Positions 56,401 to 64,000 are shown, numbered from the stretch's first letter. The stretch is DNA of 64,000 bases from Pseudomonadota bacterium (GCA_002747455.1 PDPG01000046.1:1-64000), one strand, 5' to 3'. Made by a program: numbers and translations. Notes: generated by a model not told the origin, from the sequence alone.

Positions 56401-58948
56401 TGTTGAAGGAAAGGCTCTGGATTATGTGAGCCGCTTGCGTTCGGCACTACCTGCTATTCCGTTGGAAGAAGTAGAGCCAGCCTCGGCTATGACGCACCGT
56501 TTGGCCTCTGGCGCGATGAGTCATGGGGCGCTGGTCGCTTCTGCGCATGAGGCAGTGGCACATGGCACCAATATCGTTGGTGGTATGTCTAATTGTGGCG
56601 AGGGTGGTGAGCATATTACCCGCTATGGCACGATTCGCTCGTCACGCATTAAACAGTTTGCATCGGGGCGTTTTGGTGTCTGGGCAGGCTATCTGGCCGA
56701 CCCAAACTTGCAGGAAATTGAGATCAAAATTGGTCAGGGCGCCAAGCCTGGTGAGGGCGGGCAGCTTCCGGGGGCGAAGGTTACTGTTGAGATTGCCGCA
56801 GCGCGTGGTGGTACGCCGGGTGTGGAGCTGATTTCGCCGCCGCCGCACCACGATACATATTCGATTGAAGACTTGGCACAGCTTATCCATGATGCCAAAG
56901 CCGCTCGTGTTCGGGTCATTGTTAAGCTGGTGAGCTCTGAGGGCATCGGTACGATTGCCGTGGGCGTTGCCAAGGCTGGTGCCGATGTGATTAATGTTGC
57001 CGGTAATACCGGAGGCACGGGTGCAGCGGCGGTCACTTCCCTGAAATACACTGGTCGTGCCGCGGAAATTGGTATTGCCGAAGTCCATCAGGCGTTGTGC
57101 GCCAATGGCATTCGCCAGAAGGTGGTGCTGCGGTGCTCCGGTGCCAATCAAACCGGCTCAGATGTTGTCAAGGCAGCCCTGTTGGGTGGTGATAGCTTTG
57201 AGTTTGGTACCACTGCATTAATGATGCTGAAGTGCGTTATGGCCAAAAACTGTAACGTAAAATGTCCGGCGGGTCTGACAACGAACCCTGAGGTCTTCGA
57301 TGGCGATCCTCGCGCACTGGCACAATACCTGCTGAACTTAACACATGAAGTTCGGGAGATACTGGCACGTCTTGGCTTACGTTCGCTGGCGGAGGCGCGT
57401 GGTCGCTCTGAACTGCTGCATCTACTGGATCATCCGTCCTCTATCGGGCGGCTGGACTTGCGAGCCATGCTGCAGCCGGTCGAGGAAATTAAAGTCAGTA
57501 ATCCGGTTTATCTGGAAAAAGACTTTTCGGTGGATGATGAATTGCTGAAGGTGGTGCGTCAGGCCATTTTTGAGGAAGGCAAAACATCCGTTGAAACCAG
57601 TGAACCGATACGCTTGAATAATCGGAATAAGAGCGTGGGTGGCCAGTTGGCGATTGATATTGAACGCGCCTTAAACTATGAGCTGCGTGGGCAAGATATT
57701 CCAGCGACCATCACTGATCCGAATGAGCGAGTGATGTTGCGTCCAGCAACGGTGTTGATCAATACTTGTGGCTCAGCGGGGCAATCCTACGCGGCATTTT
57801 GTAACAGCGGGATGCGCATGACGCATGTCGGCACGTGTAATGATGGTGTGGGTAAAGGTGCGTGTGGTGGTGAGATCATCATTACCCCACCGAACGCAAC
57901 GGAGTATGCTGACGGTGATAATGTACTAATCGGTAACTTTGCACTCTTTGGCGCAACGGGTGGTCGCTTGTTTGTGGAAGGACAGGCGGGTGATCGCTTC
58001 GCAGTGCGAAACTCTGGCGCAACGGCAGTTGTTGAGGGTGTCGGTGATTTCTGTGCCGAGTACATGACCAATGGTGCCATTCTGAATCTGGGCGAAGTGA
58101 CCAAAGGCTTTGGTAATGGCATGTCCGGCGGCTTTGCCTATCAATATGATCCCAAAGGCAAGTTATCAGGCGTGATCAGCAAGGATTCGGTGTTGATTGG
58201 CAGTATTCTTGATGACTCGGCGAATGCCAAGGCGCAATATGATGCGGTGCGGTTGCTGCTAACGTGGCACGTTGAAGCCACTCACTCCAAATTGGGCACT
58301 CACTTATTGGAGAACTGGGAAACTGAGAAGCAGCACTTCTACTTCCTGATGCCACGTGCATTACTCCAGTATCAAGATGCAGATGCTATTTTGGCCAGTA
58401 AGAGCCGCAAGGAGTTGCTGGATGAACTGGCAACAGGGTTGGCGACCGATCAAGTCAGCCGCTTTAAGCAGGCATGGCGCTCTGGAGAGGTGATTAACCA
58501 GGGACAAATTCCTGACTATGGGGATGTGGATACTGATGACGGCTTTGTCTTACTGAATCACTGGATGGTGTTGCATAAGGCACAACAGCTTGCGGTCAAA
58601 CGTCTGGGTGGTCAGTTTGCGGAAGCCTCAGCGGAGGTGACGAAAGCGGCGCGCAATTTAATACTTACCGAAGATTTTGCCTTAATGAGCGAGTTACTAA
58701 AGCATGGTAGAAAGGCGATTGATTGCTATCGTGATGAAGAGTTGGCTGTGCTGATTTCTAACAAGCGTCTGAATGACTTCAAACGTGCGCTTGATCTGCG
58801 TACCGTTGTGAGTATGGATAGCCCCGGACTTTACGGTTGGATCATACATCTGGATCGTAAGAACCGTGATGCCATGGGTGATATACCAAGTTACGATAAA
58901 TTATTTGCCGGTCAGAGCCTGCCAGCCCTGACTGCGGTCTCAATGTAG
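53474..58948 (+). CDS. gltB: Glutamate synthase large subunit (GltB-like), long divergent form
   Basis: 1824 residues from the ATG at 53474 (E. coli GltB about 1490). This start leaves a 19-residue propeptide ending before 'CGVGFL', whose Cys is the class II glutaminase nucleophile. Order: glutaminase ('HNGELNTDKKNR', 'RPPGQSDSCRLDQ'), central domain, FMN/synthase domain ('GGQLPGAKVTVEIAAARGG', 'LISPPPHHDTYSIEDLA'), Fe-S cysteines 'CVMAKNCNVKC' (C-x5-C-x3-C instead of the usual x4), GXGXG domain ('GSAGQSYAAF', 'VGKGACGGEIII') and an extra ~250-residue C-terminal region. The usual 'SGHDGGTGAS' reads 'VAGNTGGTGAA'. No gltD is adjacent; a diflavin reductase follows 13 bases later. Confidence 0.88.
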   Translation: MNSGIPDSLYSHEREHSSCGVGFLTRKDGRQTHKLLEMGHEALCAVPHRGGMSSRGVGDGAGVGIDLSLKFFSRLCGKTLEKGRFGVGNFFLADDPSYHEEACQIIESALQSHGLDVLCVRHVAVNNDVLRPASVEQQLPIRQWVFAAPQGVEGVAFDKLIYSAMLEIEASAYTVPRLQGMYPISMSAHTQVLKGRLYSNELVPYFKDLNDPDHEVHTFYFHTRFSTNTDPHPTMAQPFRLMAHNGELNTDKKNRLSEAAVAKARNKAIIRPPGQSDSCRLDQTLQSRIVEDDMDLVTAVVAMMPPAWENDDTLSEPVRNMLAYFSLYEEKNDGPAALVFANGRVVGARLDRLGLRPLRTIETDDYLAVMSEAGQISFDPKTVISRGRIEAGGMLYYNHETQQSYGTIDTLEMLAAEHDYSSLLAEARVRVADIPETEINPKVAAGRYDGDLSTEARYVAYSHNQESFRFLMDPMLADGLEKVTAMGYGNAITALSDHEGGVAKYFSQRFAQVTNPSLDSIRESDGMTLRVALGTKPYKKHQKTRQIVVNSPILSMTDMLKIRSRDIVTNQSFDIFYRPDYDNAEANEAALIAAIDGICDRVQAFVEQGGEVVILSDRHITRELAAIPMIIIVSAVNQRLIEEGLRLRASIIVESGQVSSAHHIACALGFGAAAVYPLGVRLRAEDKFSNDPTAAYTRFVKAAEKSLMKIMGKVGLCTVESYSGGEFFEPNFLDTRDPVFARYFPNMHSPVGGVGFSVVAKSVADWHQRALSVEDEASIPMLGLFKERSEGAGHSFGTAAVRGFLDMTEEPISFDKDDPHTVDRNRLLTIRRMGEAYDLHDEGYKNTSFDKLTPAEIDRFKITAAYRKFSQDMAEERAIRPAALRDVLSLPADITVLRTSDEIRQEMMQFNRAGNNDFVIRGLDCERVSEGCYKMTLNGPLADEKDRLEALAQSFVDRFADAITGQRIDDDALYLDVEGKALDYVSRLRSALPAIPLEEVEPASAMTHRLASGAMSHGALVASAHEAVAHGTNIVGGMSNCGEGGEHITRYGTIRSSRIKQFASGRFGVWAGYLADPNLQEIEIKIGQGAKPGEGGQLPGAKVTVEIAAARGGTPGVELISPPPHHDTYSIEDLAQLIHDAKAARVRVIVKLVSSEGIGTIAVGVAKAGADVINVAGNTGGTGAAAVTSLKYTGRAAEIGIAEVHQALCANGIRQKVVLRCSGANQTGSDVVKAALLGGDSFEFGTTALMMLKCVMAKNCNVKCPAGLTTNPEVFDGDPRALAQYLLNLTHEVREILARLGLRSLAEARGRSELLHLLDHPSSIGRLDLRAMLQPVEEIKVSNPVYLEKDFSVDDELLKVVRQAIFEEGKTSVETSEPIRLNNRNKSVGGQLAIDIERALNYELRGQDIPATITDPNERVMLRPATVLINTCGSAGQSYAAFCNSGMRMTHVGTCNDGVGKGACGGEIIITPPNATEYADGDNVLIGNFALFGATGGRLFVEGQAGDRFAVRNSGATAVVEGVGDFCAEYMTNGAILNLGEVTKGFGNGMSGGFAYQYDPKGKLSGVISKDSVLIGSILDDSANAKAQYDAVRLLLTWHVEATHSKLGTHLLENWETEKQHFYFLMPRALLQYQDADAILASKSRKELLDELATGLATDQVSRFKQAWRSGEVINQGQIPDYGDVDTDDGFVLLNHWMVLHKAQQLAVKRLGGQFAEASAEVTKAARNLILTEDFALMSELLKHGRKAIDCYRDEELAVLISNKRLNDFKRALDLRTVVSMDSPGLYGWIIHLDRKNRDAMGDIPSYDKLFAGQSLPALTAVSM

Positions 58949-58961
58949 TTGAGTTGATATT

Positions 58962-60728
58962 ATGAAAGCACCTTTTATTCCAGAAAATGCCCCATTTAAT
59001 GAAGACCAGCGCGCCTGGATTTCAGGGTTCATGGCTGGCCTGTACTCGCGGGCGGCGGTTAATACAGAGCAAATGCAGATGACAAATGCTCCACAGGTGG
59101 CAACAGCCAAGCCTTTGCATATTCTCTACGGAACCCAAACTGGTAACGCCGAGTCGATTGCCAATGACGCGGCTGAACTGGCCAAACAGCAGGGCTTACA
59201 GCCGACCGTTGTCGCTATGGACGATGTGAGTATCGAAAGCCTGACGAATCTGCGAGCGATTCTTGTTGTGATCTCTACCTATGGTGAAGGTGAGATGCCA
59301 GATAATGCTGCGCTGTTTTGGGAAGCACTTTCCGCGACAACTGCCCCCAGGCTTGAGCAGCTCAGTTACAGTGTGCTGGCCTTGGGTGACACTGGCTACG
59401 ATGAGTTCTGTCAGGCTGGAAAACTGATTGATATTCGTTTAGAGCAATTGGGCGCGAGACGTATATTTAATCGCGTTGATTGTGATGTGGACTATGAAGA
59501 CCCGGCGGCTGGGTGGATTAACCAGGTGTTGCCATTGATGGCGGAAGTGGCTGCCAGCAGTGATGCAGCGGCTGCCTCTGATGCCGAGCCTACACCGGCG
59601 GCAGCAAAGCCAAAGTGGGGACGCAAGAACCCGTATCCATCAAAACTACTTGAAAACCGTCGCCTATCGGGTGATTGCTCCGTTAAAGAAATCCGTCATT
59701 TTGCTTTTGACCTGACCGATAGCGGCCTGACTTATGAAGCGGGGGATGCGTTGAGTGTGATTCCGGTGAATGATCCGAATCTGGTCGATACCATTATCGC
59801 GCAGTTGAATGCTGACCCTGACCAGGTTGTTGTTAAATATGATTTGCCGCTTAGGAAAGTTCTGCGTCGTAAGGTGGAAATTAGTACGCCATCCAAAGAT
59901 ATTATTCAGGCGGTTAATGAGCGGGTGGGGCACGGCGAGCTGAAAACTATTTTGGCCAGTGGCAACAGGGATCATCTGGAGAAGTTCCTTTGGGGCAAGG
60001 ATATATTGGACTTGCTACAACTGGGCGAGCCGGGTCTGTTTGGTGTAGATGAGTTTGTGGCATGTCTTAAGCCATTGCAGCATCGTGCTTACTCGATTTC
60101 TTCTAGCCCAAAGGCGCATGAGAATGAAGTGCATTTAACGGTTGCAGCGGTGCGTTGGGAGTATGGTGGACGTGAGCACAAAGGTGTGTGTTCAACCTAT
60201 ATGGCAGACCACCTACGAGCGGGCGATGAGGTGAGTATCTTTATGTCACCTAACCGAAACTTCCGCATCCCCGAAGACAATGATGCGCCGATGATTATGG
60301 TCGGGCCGGGTACGGGCATTGCGCCTTTCCGCGCATTTCTGGAAGAGCGCCGTGAGATTGGCGCGCAAGGGAAAAACTGGCTGTTCTTTGGTGATCAACA
60401 CTGCGCCGATGACTTCATTTACGAAGATGAGCTGAAAGTCATGCAGCAAGATGGCTTGTTGACCCGTTTGGACCTGGCTTTCTCAAGGGATCAGGAGGAG
60501 AAAATCTACGTGCAGACACGCATGCGTGAGCATGCCGCAGCGCTGTATGCCTGGTTGCAAGAGGGCGGCTATTTCTATATTTGCGGGGATGCAACCCGTA
60601 TGGCGAAAGACGTTGATGAGGCGCTGCATGAAATCATTCAACAGCAGGGTGGTATGGACGCAGAGGGCGCGAAAGCCTATGTGGATAACCTGAAGCGTGA
60701 GAAGCGCTACCTGCGAGACGTGTATTAA
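58962..60728 (+). CDS. CysJ-like diflavin reductase (flavodoxin + FAD/NADPH domains)
   Basis: 588 residues. N-terminal 'FNEDQRAWISGFMAGLYS' as in sulfite reductase alpha subunits; FMN flavodoxin domain with 'ILYGTQTGNAESIANDAAEL', 'STYGEGEMPDNA' and 'LALGDTGYDEFCQAGK'; an Ala/Pro linker near 195-220; FAD domain with 'RAYSISSSPKAHENEVHLTV' and 'GVCSTYMAD'; NADPH domain with 'VGPGTGIAPFRAFLEERRE', 'YICGDATRMAKDVDEALHEI' and the end 'KREKRYLRDVY'. Such proteins pass electrons from NADPH through FAD and FMN to a partner. No cysI is present; the partner encoded here is the GltB-like synthase 13 bases upstream, so it may replace GltD. That pairing is inference. Confidence 0.88.
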   Translation: MKAPFIPENAPFNEDQRAWISGFMAGLYSRAAVNTEQMQMTNAPQVATAKPLHILYGTQTGNAESIANDAAELAKQQGLQPTVVAMDDVSIESLTNLRAILVVISTYGEGEMPDNAALFWEALSATTAPRLEQLSYSVLALGDTGYDEFCQAGKLIDIRLEQLGARRIFNRVDCDVDYEDPAAGWINQVLPLMAEVAASSDAAAASDAEPTPAAAKPKWGRKNPYPSKLLENRRLSGDCSVKEIRHFAFDLTDSGLTYEAGDALSVIPVNDPNLVDTIIAQLNADPDQVVVKYDLPLRKVLRRKVEISTPSKDIIQAVNERVGHGELKTILASGNRDHLEKFLWGKDILDLLQLGEPGLFGVDEFVACLKPLQHRAYSISSSPKAHENEVHLTVAAVRWEYGGREHKGVCSTYMADHLRAGDEVSIFMSPNRNFRIPEDNDAPMIMVGPGTGIAPFRAFLEERREIGAQGKNWLFFGDQHCADDFIYEDELKVMQQDGLLTRLDLAFSRDQEEKIYVQTRMREHAAALYAWLQEGGYFYICGDATRMAKDVDEALHEIIQQQGGMDAEGAKAYVDNLKREKRYLRDVY

Positions 60729-60762
60729 TGATGAAAATCCCTGCGGTTCGTGCCTTTAACGA

Positions 60763-60817
60763 GGTTGTTACAATAACCGTGGGGGTACTTTACCAGCTTG
60801 ATGAAACTCACTATTAT
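60763..60817 (+). promoter_or_regulatory. Probable sodN promoter with upstream dyad
   Basis: TTTACC (60789-60794), 17-base spacer, TATTAT (60812-60817), about 100 bases ahead of the sodN ATG. Ten bases upstream of the -35 lies the interrupted palindrome GGTTgTTacAAtAACC (60763-60778), which could be an operator. It lies downstream of the diflavin reductase stop. Confidence 0.45.
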
Positions 60818-60915
60818 CAGCCCTCTGGTAAGTCCATGACAGGTTGTCTCTAGTTGCGCGGGGCGCAGCGGCATTCCTGATTACCGTATTGAGAACAAAA
60901 ACAGGAGTCTTCTCT

Positions 60916-61419
60916 ATGATTCATTCATTGCTAAGTAAGCTAGATCGTCAAGTAAAATTTAGTCAAGCATCTGCACACTGCGATGTGCCTTGTGGCATCT
61001 ACGACCCTTCAACGGCTCAAATTGCCGCGTTGACCGTAATTCGTATGATGGATCTGCTGGCAGAGCTGGGCGCGAAAGAAAGCCTGTCGCTGAAAGAGCA
61101 CGCTCAGTTGTCACGTTTGGTTGCGCAAAAAGAAGAACACGCACTGAAAGCAAAAGAAGAAGTGCGCATCATTTGGGGTGACTACTTCAAACAGCCTCAG
61201 TTTGAGCAGGTTGCAGGCGTCCATGAGTTGGTACACAACATCATGATGCAGGGTTCCAAGTGCAGACAGAACACGGATCGCGCTATGGGCGAAGAATTCC
61301 TGAAGCTGATCAACGAGTTTGCGGAAGCATTCTGGAAGACCAAGGGCGTAGAAACTTACACTGCGACTTGCCCTTACCCACCAAGTGAGTCTGTGGTTTA
61401 CCCTAAACTGGGTGGCTAA
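60916..61419 (+). CDS. sodN: Nickel-containing superoxide dismutase
   Basis: 167 residues from the ATG at 60916 (AGGAG at 60903-60907). A leader of 20 residues (MIHSLLSKLDRQVKFSQASA) precedes the nickel hook HCDVPCGIYDP, in which His1, Cys2 and Cys6 of the mature protein bind Ni and Asp3/Tyr9 complete the site. The rest is a four-helix bundle ('ALTVIRMMDLLAELGA', 'HALKAKEEVRIIWGDYFKQP'). It dismutates superoxide. The leader must be removed for activity, and the protease gene sodX follows nine bases later. Confidence 0.96.
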   Translation: MIHSLLSKLDRQVKFSQASAHCDVPCGIYDPSTAQIAALTVIRMMDLLAELGAKESLSLKEHAQLSRLVAQKEEHALKAKEEVRIIWGDYFKQPQFEQVAGVHELVHNIMMQGSKCRQNTDRAMGEEFLKLINEFAEAFWKTKGVETYTATCPYPPSESVVYPKLGG

Positions 61420-61428
61420 TAAGCAAGG

Positions 61429-61710
61429 GTGTTACGCATTTTTCGGGTGACGGGTGACAGCATGAAGCCCGTGCTTGATGATGGTGATTTCGTGGTGGCA
61501 CTCACGATCAGGCCAAAGCCAAAGCTCAATCGCTTACTGGTCGTGGATCATTCGGAATATGGCGTGATTATTAAGCGAGTCATCGGTGTTGAAGCCGATG
61601 GCTCGTGTTGGTTGGGGAGCGATAATCCCCGCGGCGTTAGTAGCAGCCAACTCGGTAAAGTGTCCCCTGAGCAAATTCTGGGTCTGGTGTTGTGGTGCAT
61701 CAGGCGCTAG
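61429..61710 (+). CDS. sodX: NiSOD maturation protease SodX (S26 signal-peptidase-like)
   Basis: 93 residues, start GTG. Catalytic Ser in 'VTGDSMKPVLDDGDFVV' and catalytic Lys in 'YGVIIKRVIGVE' with 'WLGSDNPRGVSSSQLG' follow the S24/S26 peptidase pattern. No membrane helix, as expected for SodX, which removes the SodN leader so the nickel hook can form. It lies directly behind sodN, its standard position. Confidence 0.92.
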   Translation: MLRIFRVTGDSMKPVLDDGDFVVALTIRPKPKLNRLLVVDHSEYGVIIKRVIGVEADGSCWLGSDNPRGVSSSQLGKVSPEQILGLVLWCIRR

Positions 61711-61771
61711 TAAACCATCGTTTTTATTGATCTCATTCGCTCAATTTCGCAGTCGTTGCGCACCAGACTCG

Positions 61772-62380
61772 TTATCGCATGTGTCTGGCAATTTCCTGAG
61801 TAAGCTGCAATAACGCCTGACTTTGTGCCGCCACGTAGGCATTGTAATCGCTGCCACTGACTTTGCTGGTAATAGTTGAGTTACGCACGGCAATTTCTTC
61901 ACGACCTCTGAGCAAACGCCAGCGCGCCTTCAGCGTAACATTTTGGCCTAGTTTGCCATCTAATTGGTCAATATCAATTCGCACGCTGTACTTAGGTTTA
62001 AAGCTTAGTTTCCACGGATATTTTTCAACATTTTCAGTACCCAAAATTGCGGAGAAGTTATCCGTTAAGACCCGGCTCAAATCTTCTTTTAAAATCCCGC
62101 CCCATTGGTGCTTTTCAGCCATTGCTACCTCTGTGGCTGATTTGCGGGTAATAATCTGCGGGCGACGCAGCAGACGGGATAACCCAATCGGGCCAACGCC
62201 GATACGCAGTGATGGGTTATTTGCTTGAATGGTGGGCTTGCTGGAGGATAAAGCCAACGGTGTTAAGGAATAAAACCGCGTTCCCCCCAGCCCTTCATCA
62301 TTATTCCCCAGCGTACTACAGGCGCTTAGCAAGCTTGCAAGAATGAGTGTGAGACCTCTGGATTGTGATAAAGAGAACAT
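61772..62380 (-). CDS. pqiC: PqiC-like outer-membrane lipoprotein
   Basis: 202 residues. Signal peptide with lipobox LLSAC. 'FYSLTPLA', 'IGVGPIGLSRLLRRPQIITR' and 'WGGILKEDLSRVLTDNFSAI' are typical of the PqiC / ABC-transport auxiliary lipoprotein family (DUF330). PqiC forms an outer-membrane ring that docks the PqiB needle. It starts two bases after the pqiB stop. Confidence 0.92.
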   Translation of the reverse strand: MFSLSQSRGLTLILASLLSACSTLGNNDEGLGGTRFYSLTPLALSSSKPTIQANNPSLRIGVGPIGLSRLLRRPQIITRKSATEVAMAEKHQWGGILKEDLSRVLTDNFSAILGTENVEKYPWKLSFKPKYSVRIDIDQLDGKLGQNVTLKARWRLLRGREEIAVRNSTITSKVSGSDYNAYVAAQSQALLQLTQEIARHMR

Positions 62381-62382
62381 GG

Positions 62383-64000
62383 TTATTTTCCTAAAATCAA
62401 TGAGTTAGGCTTGCGTTGCAGGGTATCTGCCAGCACAGTAAACGAATTGGCGGCTTCACTCAGATCATTGATCAATTGCTGGAAGCGATATTGCAGGGCG
62501 GAGTCCTCGCTCAAGGTTGCGTTAATACTGCGCTCAACGGTATGAGTGGCTTTGTTGATGCCGCCCAAGGTGCGCGAAGTATCCTTCTGCAAACGGACAA
62601 CCGATTTGCCCACATTCTGCATCATCACCCGTGCGTCAATAATGGCCTTGCTGATGTCTTTTTCCAGTACACCTGTGGACTTGTTGAGTTGCTGACTCAA
62701 TTTGCGTACATCAATGAGAGCGGTACTGGTATCTTTCTGCAAGGTACCTACGGCACCACTGATTGAAGTGGCTGCTTTACCGGCACTTTGCATCATTACA
62801 CGAGCATCAATCATGGCGGTACTGGCATCCTTCTGTAATTTACCCACCCTGCTGCTGATTGATGTGGCTGCCTTGCCCGCATTTTGCATCATCACACGGG
62901 CGTCAATCATGGCCCGACTGGCGTCTTTTTGTAAGGTCTTTGTTGCATTATCCACCGTCCCCATCACTTTTCGTGCATCACCAAGTGCTAGTTGCAGGCT
63001 CTTGGCTGTCTTGCTGGCCTCGGCCAATAGCTGGGTGACTTCACCGGAGATACCTTGTTCTGCCAGCTCACGGGTAATGGTGTCAATGCTTTGACTGGTT
63101 GAGGCAAGGGACTTGAGTGTCTGCTTTAAGTCGTTCGACCCCAGCAATTGTGTCGCACTTTTCAGCGCAGCATTCAACTGCTTTGTAATGTCGGAAGGAT
63201 CAAATTGGGTTAGCGAGGGTTTCGCTTTAATACTGGGGAAAATACTGGCGTAATGATCATTCAGTTTGACCAGTGTGGTGAAATTCTCACCCGTCTGGGG
63301 AGTCATGGTCAAACTAATAAACTGCGTGCCGGTTAGAATACTGTGTGATACCAGTTGCGCACGAAGTCCTTTTTCCACCAAGGATTGCAGGAGCTTTTCA
63401 GCGTCCAGGCGGTTACTGTTGGCAGATAGTTTATCAACATGCAGTGCCGCGTGAACTTGGGTGCGAATGGAGCCCGTTTCTGGATTGGGGCTAAGCAGGA
63501 TTTTCTCAACCTGGCCCAGCTTAATCCCCTGATATTTCACGGGAGCACCTTCATACAGCGCGTGTAGTGTATCCTCAAAGTACATGACGTACTTGAGCTT
63601 ATTATTCCCCGATGTATCTTCTTTGGCTTGGTGAAAACTATTGTACAGCTTAAATGTGTTTCTTCCATCCAGCGGGTAGCCCACTTCTTTCTCATCTGTT
63701 TCAAAAGCAATGCCACCGATTAACAAGGAGGTAAGGGACTCAAGTCGCGCATTGACCCCTTGAGTCGTCAGGTCAACCTCAAAGCCACTGGCATTCCAAA
63801 AGCGTGTATTGGTGAGAATTTTTTTGTGATAAGGCGCGTTGACAAAAATATCCACATCAACTTTTTGGGTATCGGGGTTCAGGTGATACCCCGTGACTTG
63901 TCCCGCATTGAGCTGACGATAATAAACCGGCGAGCCAATATCTAATGAGCCGAGGCGGTCAGTACTTAACACCAGCGCTATGCCATCGCTCTGAATACTC
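62383..64000 (-). CDS. pqiB: PqiB, MCE-domain tunnel protein (N-terminal part cut by window edge)
   Basis: The frame is open to the right window edge, so only the C-terminal ~538 residues are seen. Two MCE/MlaD-type blocks are visible: 'LDIGSPVYYRQLNAGQVTGY' and, further on, 'YEGAPVKYQGIKLGQVEKIL'. The C-terminal part (from about 'LTQFDPSDITKQLNAAL') is helical and forms the needle of stacked coiled coils. It carries four tandem units beginning LQKD or LEKD ('QKDASRAMIDARVMM', 'QKDASTAMIDARVMM', ...), two of 32 and two of 25 residues. PqiB carries lipid between inner and outer membranes. pqiA should lie beyond the edge. Confidence 0.92.
   Translation of the reverse strand, partial: SIQSDGIALVLSTDRLGSLDIGSPVYYRQLNAGQVTGYHLNPDTQKVDVDIFVNAPYHKKILTNTRFWNASGFEVDLTTQGVNARLESLTSLLIGGIAFETDEKEVGYPLDGRNTFKLYNSFHQAKEDTSGNNKLKYVMYFEDTLHALYEGAPVKYQGIKLGQVEKILLSPNPETGSIRTQVHAALHVDKLSANSNRLDAEKLLQSLVEKGLRAQLVSHSILTGTQFISLTMTPQTGENFTTLVKLNDHYASIFPSIKAKPSLTQFDPSDITKQLNAALKSATQLLGSNDLKQTLKSLASTSQSIDTITRELAEQGISGEVTQLLAEASKTAKSLQLALGDARKVMGTVDNATKTLQKDASRAMIDARVMMQNAGKAATSISSRVGKLQKDASTAMIDARVMMQSAGKAATSISGAVGTLQKDTSTALIDVRKLSQQLNKSTGVLEKDISKAIIDARVMMQNVGKSVVRLQKDTSRTLGGINKATHTVERSINATLSEDSALQYRFQQLINDLSEAANSFTVLADTLQRKPNSLILGK
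62570..62945 (-). repeat. Tandem LQKD repeats in the PqiB needle
   Basis: Four adjacent units beginning LQKDAS, LQKDAS, LQKDTS and LEKDIS plus a partial fifth (LQKDTS) encode near-identical 'xAMIDARVMMQxAGKAATSIS' helices. The first two are 32 residues, the next two 25, a difference of exactly one heptad. Recent intragenic duplication lengthening the coiled-coil needle. Coordinates are approximate. Confidence 0.75.

Noticed and set aside
60844..60915. N-terminal extension of sodN to 60844
   Set aside because: AGGAG lies directly ahead of the ATG at 60916, and the usual short leader before HCDVPCG is obtained from that start.

Overview
The window is ordinary chromosomal DNA of a Gram-negative bacterium, almost certainly a gammaproteobacterium. 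The evidence is a monofunctional RelA, an atpIBEFHAGDC operon followed later by glmU-glmS, TamA/TamB, PqiB/PqiC, DacB, RhlE, UvrD, DnaB and RNase D, all of gammaproteobacterial type. A sulfur-oxidiser-type lineage such as the Thiotrichales is plausible, but that is inference from gene style and not proven here. Both ends are cut inside genes: an ankyrin-repeat protein on the left and pqiB on the right.

Layout. 1-6.5 kb: end of an ankyrin protein, then a cobalamin riboswitch in front of a tightly coupled cobalt (or nickel) ECF uptake operon (DUF4198/NikK-like, CbiM, NikL-like, CbiQ, CbiO). It ends in an MFS exporter-like protein with a histidine-rich tail, followed by a DUF2058 gene. 6.6-12.4 kb (minus strand): a CAP-domain lipoprotein with Ig-like repeats, a PlsC-type acyltransferase, rhlE with a decayed DUF1338 gene behind it, nudF and msrB. 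12.5-19.3 kb: yheT, a membrane protein, tRNA-Arg(CCG), relA and uvrD. 19.5-26.6 kb: the ATP synthase operon behind a clear sigma-70 promoter. 26.7-29.3 kb: two secreted proteins of unknown function, one a lipoprotein with an 8-fold hexapeptide repeat and two copies of a Cys/His motif. 29.4-33.4 kb: glmU-glmS-moaD-moaE. 33.5-37.1 kb (minus): glycine-zipper lipoprotein, dnaB, SPOR protein, unknown membrane protein, a 57-residue two-TM protein and an ibaG-like BolA gene. 37.2-42.4 kb: cyclic-nucleotide-binding protein, coiled-coil membrane protein, a probable structured small RNA, rnd, aroC and trmO (with an apparent 5' frameshift). 42.4-51.0 kb: dacB, tamA and a repeat-expanded tamB. 51.0-53.1 kb: rhodanese, a foreign-looking GNAT gene and a Sua5/YrdC-family gene. 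53.5-60.7 kb: a large divergent glutamate synthase coupled to a CysJ-like diflavin reductase. 60.9-61.7 kb: nickel superoxide dismutase and its maturation protease. 61.8-64 kb (minus): pqiC and pqiB.

How the parts relate. Metal handling recurs: corrinoid-controlled cobalt/nickel import with a His-tailed MFS protein at one end, and a nickel enzyme (SodN/SodX) at the other. Envelope maintenance is the other theme (TamAB, PqiBC, DacB, GlmUS, SPOR and several lipoproteins). The most unusual arrangement is the GltB-like synthase, which has no gltD beside it and instead a diflavin reductase 13 bases downstream. Several features come from reading the bases directly: the riboswitch, the tRNA, the DUF1338 remnant, the trmO frameshift, the 57-residue membrane protein, promoters, terminators and inverted repeats.
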